Origin: Chlorops oryzae
Taxonomy: Eukaryota > Arthropoda > Insecta > Diptera > Chloropidae
Direction of reading: 5' to 3'
Assembly: GCA_020466095.1 (NCBI GenBank)
Contig: CM035808.1
Span: 46,654,893 to 46,718,892 of the forward strand
DNA: 64,000 bases
Part shown: positions 24,127-35,000 of the stretch, piece after piece
How the letters are laid out: the number at the start of each line of letters is the position of its first letter
How positions within the stretch are numbered: the first letter of the stretch is position 1
Notes under the pieces: generated by a model
What the model saw: the letters and a program-made list of their open reading frames with translations, nothing else
The model's database searches: none
Told to the model about the DNA's origin: nothing
Made by a program: the position numbers and the translations under genes

Positions 24127-26757
24127 GTTTCTAGTGAAGGCTGGTCTATAAGCAATATTTTTCGAGATATTGAGGCAGTAGTCAGAAGAAAAATATCTAA
24201 CTACAGCGTGCTTATGTGCATTTATACATGCATATCTCCAGGAAGGATATTATGAATTTAATTTTATTTAAAAAAATCAAGTGCATACTTCGAGGCGCTG
24301 AATTTAAACATTTTTCTGTTCGAGCCCGACAACAAAAACGCCACTGACTTTTTCGCGTTCTCTCTTGCAGTTCAGAGTTCTCTTTTAATTGTTTGACTTT
24401 ATGTTTACGATCTCTCAGGCGATTCATTTAAATGCAATTACATTGTTTGTCTTTTACAACTTTTATTTGAATTTTTCCACAATAGCTGTTAATGTTTTGC
24501 TTTTCTTTGCGCAATAAACTGGCGGAGCTCAAAGGAAAAACGAGTATAAAAAGAGTTCATTTTATATCGAGGAGTTTTTTTTCTTTATATTGAGCAATTA
24601 ATTTGAATACACGATGACTTCAAATCGACAAAAGATTTTCCCCCCTCAAGGGGTTGTCAACAAAAAAAAAAAAAAAATTCAAATAAAACCGACAAAGTCG
24701 TCATATATCTACATATTTTCCTATACATATATGCAGTAATATTTCCACCGTTCTCCTTGAAGTGTACGCTCTCACCAATAACAATAAGTGTCAGGAGCTT
24801 TGTCGTCCTTGCTGGTATCTTCTGACATAGTATGCTCATAGCTGCGAATGTGGTGAGGAAAGTTTCTTCCTAGGAGGAAAAACTCATCAGCGCCATTTGT
24901 AAGTACATATCATTGGCGACATTTTGTTGAATTCTTGCCAGTCAAAATGTCGGTCCGTTCATTCGTCTACGCTCTCCGACATTCATTTGAGCATTTTCGA
25001 TTCTATATACGAATATTATACATACATATATATCCTTGAAGGGAACGGAAGGGAGCGGAATAATGTCATGTATGAATGAAATTTCCGAAGTTGACATTGT
25101 CTGAAATGTCCGGTTTTATTTTCATATATTTTTTCTTTCTTCGTAAAAATGTTTCTGGGTTAATGTAAAGACGCAGTGAAAACTGTTTAAAAATTTAAAT
25201 CGACTGCAGAAATCGACGGAGTACTGAAAGGAAGCAGGAATGTCGCAATGTGGAAAGGAGGCTAAAAATATCTCATATGAATTAATCGTTTGAAGGAAAA
25301 CGAGGACAATTTACAGCAGTCATAGAAACAAAATATTAAAAAAAGATTAAGATTTTAAAAATATTAATGAAAAACTATCAACAGTTTTCTCAGTAGTCTT
25401 CTGTGAGACCTATTTTCTCCTTCAAGGACATCATGTTGTTCTTGGTATTTTATTTGAATAAAAAAGAAACTTATTCACGATTCATATTCTTTTTTTTTTT
25501 GTGTACTTTTCCTTCTTTCTGTCGTTCTACTCTACTATTTCTCGTCTTTCCGATATGGGGTTTTGTTTACTGTGACTTCCCACACGTTCAACATTGTGTT
25601 GGTGAGTTGGAGTTGATTTTATTTAATTTACACACAATTTGGTTTGCAATTACTGTTACTATTGTTTCCATTCAATTTAGCTCTAATTGAGTAAGGGGAA
25701 CGAAGGAGTGCCCGGGAACGTGAAAGTTAGACGGATATAGTAGGACCACGTGTACAATATGCATGCATACGAATTCCACGAATAAGTAGAGGAAGCTCGT
25801 TGTGCTTATTTACTCGGCAGGAAATGAACGTTTCAGTTAAACGTTATTTAATACTATAATTCGGGGTAAAAGCTTATGGCAAATGGATCGGTTTATAAAT
25901 GGTTCGGAGTGATAATAAACATATGTCCATAGAATAGGACAATGTGGGTTCAATGTGGGAATCAGTCTCTGGGTATTTGAAGTTTAGAATGGGGTTTAAA
26001 TAATAAATTAAGTTATTAGTTTATATCCTTTTGAGCCTTTCACATGGGCATACTTAGTTGGAAATTACTGATGGTGTCACAATAGTGTGACTTCCTGTGG
26101 GGCACGTTAAAATGTCGGTGAAGAACACAGTCAAATTTCACAGTCTTTTTTGGAATTGAACGGATATCATTGAAGCCCGGACTAAGCTCTACTGTGAGCT
26201 TAGGTTCGGTAATTATACGAATTAACTATAAAATTTTCAACTGCATAACTTAAGGTTATGACATAACATTAGCGTTCCTCAAAACGGCAATATAAATTAC
26301 AAAATGTAAGCCCTAAACAATGAAAAGCATTCTTATTCTTCTTCTTAGCCCTTGTTTACCCCCTTTTCGGGTTTGCTCATGCTCCTACTGACGTGTAGGT
26401 ATGTGATCTCAGAACTCTTCTGCAGGCATACTGATGCTGGGTCATGTCATCGCTGAGACTCATCCTTTGCTGAAAGTATGCAACGCATTTTTAAGATAAC
26501 GTTTTTCAGAGCATTATGGAACATAGCTTTAGAAGCAAAACAGTTAAATTCTTTTCTTTAATAGCAAATTATGAAGGATTTCACAACCTTTGAAGTTACG
26601 AAGGAGTTACGAAGCCTACTTTCCAAAACTTCTGCCAAATTTCAAAAAAAAAAAAAAAATTATTAACGACGCCTAAATGACCAACAAAGTTATTGAAATT
26701 TGAAATTTTGTGCACGAAAACAAAGCTTGGATATTTATCCTCTGACTAGTGCCTTAA
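24127..26757. other. Host non-coding sequence
   Basis: AT-rich, frames up to 95 codons, nothing recognised. A single stretch of TA-rich repeats lies near 25005-25032. Confidence 0.5.
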
Positions 26758-26872
26758 CCCGGTAGCGCCTACCGATGCCATATGGCATCACAAAAAAGTT
26801 TCATTTTCCGCATCGCCATATTTAAACCGGTTCATATTTTATTTTATTTTTTTTAATTCAAGCACTACCGGG
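26758..26872. mobile_element. Tiny piggyBac-type MITE
   Basis: 115 bp bounded by TTAA on both sides (26754-26757 and 26873-26876). The inverted ends are CCCGGTAGCGC on the left and CCCGGTAGTGC on the right, one mismatch in 11. A TTAA target and ends beginning CCC are hallmarks of piggyBac. Inside is the palindrome GATGCCATATGGCATC. Non-coding. Confidence 0.8.
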
Positions 26873-28023
26873 TTAATGACACAAAAATGTTACTGGTGGT
26901 TGAACCTTCACTTAAACACTCAAAGTATATCAGAAAAGCAAGATTTTTGGGGAAAAGCCCGCATAGAGATGCCTCTATACCTTTTCCAAATAACGTAACA
27001 AAACTCTCAAAAACACTTTAACCCTTTAAAAAGAAATCACCTAGACACCCTTCAATACAATTCAGTAAATTTTCTTGAGGAAAGTAGATAAAAAAGTTTA
27101 ACTCTCTCAATTTAAATCAAGCGATCAATTCATGGAACAACCAAAATTATCTGTTTATGAATTTATATGAAAATCACAGGTAGTCACAAGCAATGATTGC
27201 TCGCAGTAAAATTTAATTACCATCATATTTTGTGTTTAATAGAGAGCCTTGTAGAAATCGGCCAATGAACGGAAATTGCTGCTGGTATTCATAACTTAAG
27301 ATGTTGCCTCTTACAAAACGAACACCTTTTGATAGTCTTTAGGGAATTCATTGGTTTTTTTTTTTTTTTTTTTTTGCATTCAAGCCTATTCAAGCAATAA
27401 GAGACCGACCCCCTGTTGGTAAGTTCAACAACAGAACAGCAAAAACATCACGCAATTAAGGTCGTTAATAAACTCAAACTAGCAGAAAACAGGAACAAGA
27501 AGGAGAAAGCAAAAAGAAAGAAACCCCCAAAGGAGAACTGTTCTATTTATTCTCTCAAAACAAAGGAAAAGCCAAAATAGAAATTCAGCACATGCTTCGA
27601 GGGCATACCAATGCTCACGCAACGCACTTTTTCCAATTCAAGTGACCCGAAAATAGACCAAACTTTTTTTTTGCAATATGAGAGCCTGAGTAAGGCATTT
27701 ATTGAAGCTTGTCTTGCGGCTATTCTTTGAGGATTTTTTAGAGAAAATTGATTGAAAATTTTTCTTGTTCCGTTTGAAAATTGAACTTTTCAATGGCATA
27801 AATGGAATTGGACTTTTAAAAATATAGCTTCACTAATTGACCTTTTTCTGGCAGGGACAATTTGGACTACAATCAGATGTGAGTTTTTTCATATGAGACA
27901 ACAGAGGTAAAAAGGGTATTTAATTTCGAAGACGGACCCCACCGTAAAGGAAGTTAAGGTAAAAAAAAAATGTTGGCATCATTAAAAATATCAGAGATGC
28001 GAAATTCTTCAGTTTTTTTTCAG
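26873..28023. other. Host non-coding sequence
   Basis: No frame of note. A run of 21 T lies at 27355-27375, with an A/G-rich segment after it (27480-27540). Confidence 0.5.
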
Positions 28024-28669
28024 TTTTTATACCCAGCGTAAGCGGGGTATATTAGTTTTGTGCAAATCTTGTAACAGGGAGAATTAAGCTCCGGAGATAT
28101 AGAAAAATGTATATAGAAATGATCAGGATCAAAAACTGAATCGATTTAGACATGTCCGTCTGTCCGTCCGTCCGTGGTCGGATCTCCTCCGAAACGGCTA
28201 AACCAATGAAGTCGAAATTTGGCACACATTTATATCGGGGTCCGAGTATGATCCTAAGTAAAAATGGGAGACATCCGTCCACTACCACGCCCACAAATGA
28301 ATTTATTGTGTTTTCAGTAAAATGCTTGTAACTTGCGAACCACTCAACACATTCCATTGATATTTGGTGTACTGGTAAACTACGAAAAGGGACATATCCT
28401 GGAAATAAATGGACGCCGTCCTCCTCGAGCCACGCCCACAAATAAGCCCAAAAATAAGGGCTTATCGTAACTTGTAAAGTAAAAGGCGTAGAAGCTTCAA
28501 ATTCGCAACATGGGTTCACCAAGGCGAATGAAAGGTGTAGGGAAATAATTTATGTAGCCCTTCCACTGCCACGCCCACAAATAGAGAAGCAAAACATAGT
28601 GCGCTCATAATGTCGGGACGCTGGGTATTTCAAAGTCGGGCTTGACCGACTTTAGCTTTCTTACTTGTT
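28024..28669 (+). mobile_element. Hairpin-ended repeat, family B copy 1
   Basis: 646 bp. It starts TTTTTATACCCAGCG with a hairpin (CCCAGCG...AGCGGGG), then ATCAGGATCAAAAACTGAAT followed by the (GTCY)n tract at 28148-28173, then repeated CCACGCCCACAAAT motifs. It ends with a hairpin (AAGTCGGGCTTGACCGACTT) and CTTACTTGTTT. Family A shares this architecture and the CTTACTTGTT end. It matches mini-me/DINE-1-like dipteran elements as I remember them. A 156-codon frame on - inside it is chance. Confidence 0.78.
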
Positions 28670-29493
28670 TATGTATACTTTTAGGATCTCTCACTGACCG
28701 TATTTAGTGGCTTAGCTACTACATTTCCTGAGATTGCCATAAGCCTCTTCAATATGAACTGAAATGGAAATTCTCTTTAAATATGAATTGTCATAGCCCA
28801 CTGTTTCCAGCATCCCATAATCCCGCCTCATTCTATTTATTAGCCATTCAATTAAGTAAATGGTTGGACAAAGTGAAAATGTGGACTCTTTTTATTCATA
28901 TCTATACCCCCAAGTCTATTGAAGACATCAACTTTCTGGCAAGAAATCTTATGCACCACGCGGCGTCATGAATAAAATTTTTCTGTGTGCATATTTCATT
29001 CGGCTCCTCTTCTTTGCGGCTTCTATCTTTGTTGGGCGACTGTTTACTCACGTCTACGCTATTAATATCTATGAAAACTAAACGTGCTCATCGCCATATA
29101 TTTGGATACGAAGCAAAGCTTATTTAGTTTTCGCACAAGTTGGCCACAAAAAGCTTAAAAGTTTTTCTTGAGAATAACAAAAAAAAAATATTTTTTAAAA
29201 ATTTCAAGTTTCGATTGAGAGAAAAATATAAATGAATCTCCTCCGTATGAACTCACATTGCCCTGTTTTTAATTAATTGATTTATTAATTAAACATTTAA
29301 TCTCATAATTGCCGCAACGCAATTTCAAAATTGTCTCTTCGAATTTTAATTATTAAATCGATTTACACTGACAGCCAACTTCGGTAGCATTTAAATTCAT
29401 TATTCTCACATGTCATGCGACAAGGTTTTTAAATAATTGAGTATATGTTCATTAAACAAAACTTTTTATGACGCCATAACGTTCAATAAAAAG
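28670..29493. other. Host non-coding sequence
   Basis: Nothing recognised; frames up to 62 codons. Confidence 0.5.
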
Positions 29494-29645
29494 TAAAGCC
29501 TGGTTTCCAATAGTGCGGGAATTCTTGCAAATATTTAACATATACAAAATATATAGAGGGAGTTCCAAAACTCTGCAATATTGATTGTAACTGGTTTCAC
29601 ATGTTTGTATGGGTTGAATATTTGCTCAGATAGTGGGTGTCCCAA
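29494..29645. repeat. MITE-like inverted repeat, copy 2
   Basis: The left arm (TTGCAAATATTTAACATATAC) and right arm (inverted GCAAATATTCAACCCATAC) pair imperfectly. Next to the right arm is GATTGTAACTGGTTTCAC, which also occurs in both arms of the copy at 12200-12400. Boundaries are approximate. Confidence 0.5.
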
Positions 29646-30021
29646 AAATGTTGCCAAGATTTTTTTTTCGAACTTCATAGTTGCCCGTAAGGTTTTTGAA
29701 AGCCTATGGGTTAAAGTGTATTTCAGAGTTTTTTCAGATTTTTCGTTGAAGGTATAGAACTTGCAGTGCTCGGATTTTTCCAAAGAGGCCTGCTTTTCTG
29801 AGTTTTTAGTGATAGCTGGGACAACAGGAAATATTTAAGTTGAGCATCCAAAAATAAAAAATTAAATATTCGAAATATTTACGATAGTGACAATTTTGTT
29901 CTTTCTTGCCGGTTTTCCCATTTAATCACACCTCGAGGAAGGATTTTGAAAGATGTGCGTATATCTTTAAAGCCTTAATTAAGCTCCATTTGTAAGGAGC
30001 TAAAGTTATATTGTTTGGTTT

Positions 30022-30878
30022 TTTATACCCGACACACTCTGTGTCGAGGGTATATTGCGTTTGTGTGGTTGTGTGTAACACCCAGAACCAGTCGAGATAG
30101 ACCATACAAAATATATATAGAAATGATCAGCGTCACCAGGAGATTCAATTTAGCCATGTCCGTCTGTCTGTCCGTCTGTTTGTATACAGTTTTCTTATCG
30201 AAGAAGTTGAACTATCGCGACAAAATTTGGTATGCGTGCTCACATGGACATGAGTAAGAACAAGTTTGAGAATGGACCCGATCGGACCATTTTTAGGGGT
30301 ACCTCTAGTACTAGGGTCTGTTACGAAAATCACAAAAACTGCTCTAAAATCGAAGTTTTTCAAGATATTTTGATGAATTTTGATATTTGGTCATATTTAA
30401 AGGACAGTTATATTATTTCCAAAAATTGTAAAAGTGGGCGTGGCAGAAGGGCGGTTTTCGAAAATTGTCTCCACCCCAAATTCAAATGGGACTTGAACGA
30501 AATTTGATACTTGTGCTTCCTTTCAAGCCTTAAACATCCTTCCAAAAAATTTCTTTGATCGGTCCATTTTTAAGGGTACCTCCAGTGCTAGGGTCTGTCA
30601 CAAAAATCACAAAACTGCCTTCAAATCGGACTTTTTCGAAATATTTTAATGAAACTTAAAATTTGAGCGTATATTTAAGCCTCCGATTATAGTTGAACAA
30701 AAATTGGAAAAGTGGGCGTGGCAAAGGGGCATTTTTCATAAAGAAATCTATCAAAAGTCGGTATATGGGGCCCCTTATGGTCTTAAACACCTCTTGTTAT
30801 TAAAAATTATTTGAACATGTGTGTATGTGTCGGGTATTCTATTGTCAGGCTCGCCTGACTATAACACCCTTACTTGTT
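30022..30878 (+). mobile_element. Hairpin-ended repeat, family A copy 2 (most complete)
   Basis: About 857 bp. It starts TTTTATACCCGACACACTCT; the ACACTCTGTGT stretch can fold. The (GTCY)n tract is at 30159-30178. Two blocks repeat a unit with GGGTACCTC...AGGGTCTGT and GTGGGCGTGGCA. It ends with the hairpin GTCAGGCTCGCCTGAC, then ACCCTTACTTGTT. The internal two-block structure suggests an old internal duplication of about 280 bp. Non-coding. Confidence 0.8.
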
Positions 30879-31308
30879 AAATATTCAAATGCATAAATTT
30901 AGGTGCCGAATTTAAATAGTTTCTGTTGCTCTATTGATAGCTTGTTCGATAGCAATGTTTTTCAAGATCTTTAGGCACTAGTCGTTGGAAAAGTATCCAA
31001 GCTTGGTTTTCATGTAAAAAAAAAAAGCATTTTTTTTTTTAATTTTGCCATCATGTCCAAATTTTATATGAAAGTGGTTAAAAGTCATAATGCACTTTCA
31101 AATAACACAAAGTCCTTTGTAATTTGTCATAAGAAATTAACATTTATCTCTTGTAATTCTAAAGCTTTGCCCCATTATGTTGTCAAAAGCATTAGAACAA
31201 AAATGCACTGCATGCTTCGAGGCGCTAAGCTGCAATTTTCTTTCCTTACGTGATTTTCTGAATAGCTGGAAAGGAGTTGCTGCGTTATTGGAAACCAGTT
31301 TTAGTGGA
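30879..31308. other. Host non-coding sequence left of the BEL/Pao element
   Basis: No gene. It ends in GTGGA, the left copy of the BEL target duplication (31304-31308). Confidence 0.5.
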
Positions 31309-31711
31309 TGTCGTGGCTTGGCTTTCGAAAGATTGCTTTTGTGATCTGCACTTACTTCACTTCCACAGTCAATAACAACCGTTAATTTCAATCGTTTTAA
31401 ATGTTTAATACAAATTATGTCAAAATTCGGTTTGTTAAATTAATACAAATTTTCTCAGTATAGCGAACTAATGGCTCTTACAATGATAATATTTTAGGTT
31501 TCTGCGGCTCTGGCGATTTATAATTAACAGTTTATTATTTACGATATACGACGTATGTATGTTTAGCAATAGTCTTTTTTCCCGGACGACACGATCACAA
31601 CTCCTCTTTTCCTTTTTCTTTCTTCTTCGTTTTCGGTTCCGCTCAAATAAAGTACTCGAATACGACAGTAGGTACTCGGTTTTTTGTCTAACCATGCGTT
31701 CACATACGACA
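31309..31711 (-). repeat. 3' LTR of the BEL/Pao element
   Basis: 403 bp, identical to 37048-37450 except at 31557. On - it contains AATAAA (31531-31536), a possible polyadenylation signal. Confidence 0.95.
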
Positions 31712-31722
31712 TTCCCCCCACC
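31712..31722 (-). promoter_or_regulatory. Polypurine tract of the BEL/Pao element
   Basis: Reads GGTGGGGGGAA on -, directly before the TG of the 3' LTR. Confidence 0.85.
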
Positions 31723-31731
31723 GTGAATTCT

Positions 31732-32073
31732 TCAGGATTCACCATTAACAGAGACCACTGCCAATTTAGAGACTGGACGGCGGATGTTGCCGGACGCGGT
31801 TTTGACTTCAGCCAAACGAATATGTCCATCCTTAGCTGGAAAAACCTGCACGATGCGTCCTTTTTTCCATTGACTTCGCGGCATACTGTTGTCACATATA
31901 ATAACCAGGTCATTTATTTTTACAGGCTGTGTTTTTCCGTGCCACTTCTCACGTTTTAAAAGTTGCGGCAAATACTCAACTGTCCATTTTTTCCAAATTC
32001 TATCTTTGAGCATTTGCGCAATGCGCCATTGTTTACGTAGGCAAATAGATTCTTCCGGTGGATTTGGCGTCTG
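31732..32073 (-). pseudogene. Frameshifted C-terminal end of BEL/Pao Pol
   Basis: Read on - from about 32073, this frame gives the domain that normally follows the BEL/Pao integrase (DUF5641-type). It has WRIAQMLKDRIWKKW, then PRSQWKKGRIVQVFPAKDGH and RRPVSKLAVV, ending at 31732. The main polyprotein leaves this frame near 32071-32090 and stops at 31956 after unrelated residues. The usual TPNHFL-like motif that opens this domain is not visible in either frame. A small deletion with frame change is therefore more likely than a programmed shift. Confidence 0.8.
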
Positions 32074-35000
32074 AGTGGAATTAGTACACCCTCGCTCTCC
32101 AGCAACACATCAGTTAAGGGACGTGCGTTCAAAATGTTCTCGGCTTCAATAAGGGCACTACGCAATGTTGCCAGTCGCGGAACCTCTGATGATAGTGTTC
32201 TCTTCAACAATCGTTTTACAATTTGTATCAATCTTTCCCAACATCCTCCTGAACTAGGATTGCTTGGACAGTTAAAAATCCACTGCATGTTGGCTTTGGC
32301 AGCTTCATTCTGCAAGCGATCAATATCGAGCAAGCGTTCACACCGTTTCAGTTCCTTCTGTGCCCCAATAAAGTTCGTTCCGTTATCGGATCTCATTACC
32401 AGCGGCGTTCCCCTACGATTGACAAAATCGCGGAAGCAAACCAGGAACGCATCGGTGGAAAGATCTTCGGATAGCTCCAGATGCGCGGCCCGCGTGGTTA
32501 AGCATGTGAAAATTACTGCCCATTTCTTCTCACGCCTGCGACCAATGGCCACGTTAAACGGCCCAAAAAGATCAACGCCACAATAAGTAAAAGGTCTTAC
32601 AAACGGTGTGATGCGATCGGCTGGCAATTGACCCATATGTGGTACCTTTGGCTTGGCTCTATCTAGCTTACATTGCATGCAACTTTGTTGAACATCACGC
32701 AACAGACGTTTGGCACGAACTATTAGGAATTTTTGTCGCACTTCATTTAACGTAACTTGCGAGTTTTGATGAAACATTTTTTCATGAAAATGTTTCATTA
32801 TCAGACGAGAAACGCTATGATTATATGGCATCAACACAGGACGACGAACTGCAAATGGTAAATAACCAGCTTCTTCCAGTCGGCCGTGACAACGTATTAA
32901 GCCATCTGTTTCCAAATAGGGTGAAAGGCTGAATAGAACACTACTCTTCAACACTGGTTTGTTGTTTCTCAAATGGATGATCTCGTCGCCAAAGCACTCA
33001 GTTTGCACCAATTTACAAATTTGAATTTCAGCTGCTGCAACCTCCAGTGCTGTTAAAGGTCCTTTCTCCTTTTGCCTACCTTGACAATTGTTGACAACTC
33101 TGTAGCACCAAGCGGTTGTTCTCAGCAGCCTGTAATAACAAGAAAAATACTCGAATTTAATAGGCGATTTACTCACCAAAGGACGCATCAAGAGAATTGG
33201 CTTGATTTCCTCTGCAAGGATTCCCTGTGTTTGGGGAATGATGCTGTCTGGCCAGTTCCCTTCGGGGCCACGCAAGAATTCCGGTCCGGTTATCCATCGG
33301 CTAAGACTGTTAATTTTTGGATTGGATGACGGTCGTGTGGCATCATCGGCAGGGTTATTGTCTGTCGAAGTCCATCGCCACTGTGAAGGTTGAGAATCAC
33401 GTAGAATCTCGGAGACTCTGTGGCCCACAAAGACTTTGTATTTTCGATTAGTTGAATGTATCCACTGGATCACCGTCTTGGAGTCGGACCAAAATGTTGT
33501 CGAATCCACCTTCACGTCATGGGCCTTGACGATGGTTTTGCTGAGACGAAGTCCCAAAACAGCTGACTGGAGCTCCAAGCGGGGAGTAGAAAGCATTTTC
33601 TTTGGCGCCGTTCTCGTTTTACCGGCAATAAACACAACTTCGCCAGAAGGAAGTCGAAAATATGCAACTGCAGCGTAGGCCAGTTGACTAGCATCGACGA
33701 ACACATGCAGTTGAATGATCTTGCTATTCCGAAAGTATACCGAGTAACATCGTGGCACTCTGAAGTTGCTGGCCTTCGAGAACTCAGTCCACCAAACTTT
33801 CCACTTCTTGCACAAACTAGGTGGAATTGCTTCGTCCCAACCAATTCCAGATTTCCATGCCTCCTGCACTAGAATTTTTGAAGAAATGAGAAAATCTGCT
33901 AGTAGTCCGAATGGGTCAAACACCGCCATAACTATTCCCAACAATTCTCGCTTCGTAGGCGGAAATTCTCCATCCAAAACTCTTGACGAAACACGATGAA
34001 ATTTAGTTCGAAATTCAAAGGTATCCGTTTCTCGATTCCAGAACATTCCCAATATTTTCTCTATGCTTGACTGCTTTTCCATATTGACACTGTCGACAGC
34101 TTCTATCTCGGAACCATTTAATACCATTTCTAGACTTTTAAAATTTGATAAAAAATTTCGAATTTCGAACCCTGCTCTTGGGTGAATATGCAGCACGTCC
34201 CGACAAATTTCTTCAGCTTCTCTCACGTTGTCGAAGCTGCAAACAAGATCGTCCACATAATGTAAATTTTTGATAACATTGACCGCTTCCTCACAACTTT
34301 CTCTGAAATCCTCAGCGTTTTTGTTCTTTACGTATTCTGCGCAACATGGAGAACAAGCTGCACCAAAGATCATGGACGTCATCTGGCAATGTTGGATAGG
34401 CTGATTCTGATCTCCACTTCTCCACAAAAACCGCTGTGCATTCCGATCTGCTTCACGTATTTTAATTTGTGAAAACATTTCCCGAATATCGGCTGCAACC
34501 GCGACTTTACCCTGACGAAATTTAAATAAAATGGTAACCAACGATTTAGCTTGCTCGGGTCCCTTGGCTAAGGCTGAATTCAATGATGTTCCATTTACTT
34601 CCGCTGCAGCGTCAAAAACGATCCTCAACTTATCCGGTTTGTGTGGAGTCTGAACTCCAAAATGAGGTAAATACCACACTGGCATAGAATGGTCTCGAAC
34701 TTCCTTGTCAGTAAGTATACGTGCGTATCCTTTTTGAAAATATTTATCCATTTCCATTTTATATTTGACAGCATATTGAGGATTTTTTGACATTTTTCTT
34801 TCAATACCGAGCAACCTCTTCTCAGCCATTTCATAACTGGATGGTAAGGATGGCGGGTAATACTTCCACAATAGCGCCGTCTCAAAACGTTTTCCGACTC
34901 TTTTCGTGCAGTTTATCATAATCTGTCTTGCGTTACGATCTTCATCACTTTCCAATTCTGCGGACAAATTATTTACTCCAAAGTTTTCTGTATCAAAAAA

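Noticed and set aside
28052..28522. 156-codon frame on -
   Set aside because: Lies wholly within a hairpin-ended repeat and is not shared as an open frame by the other copies.
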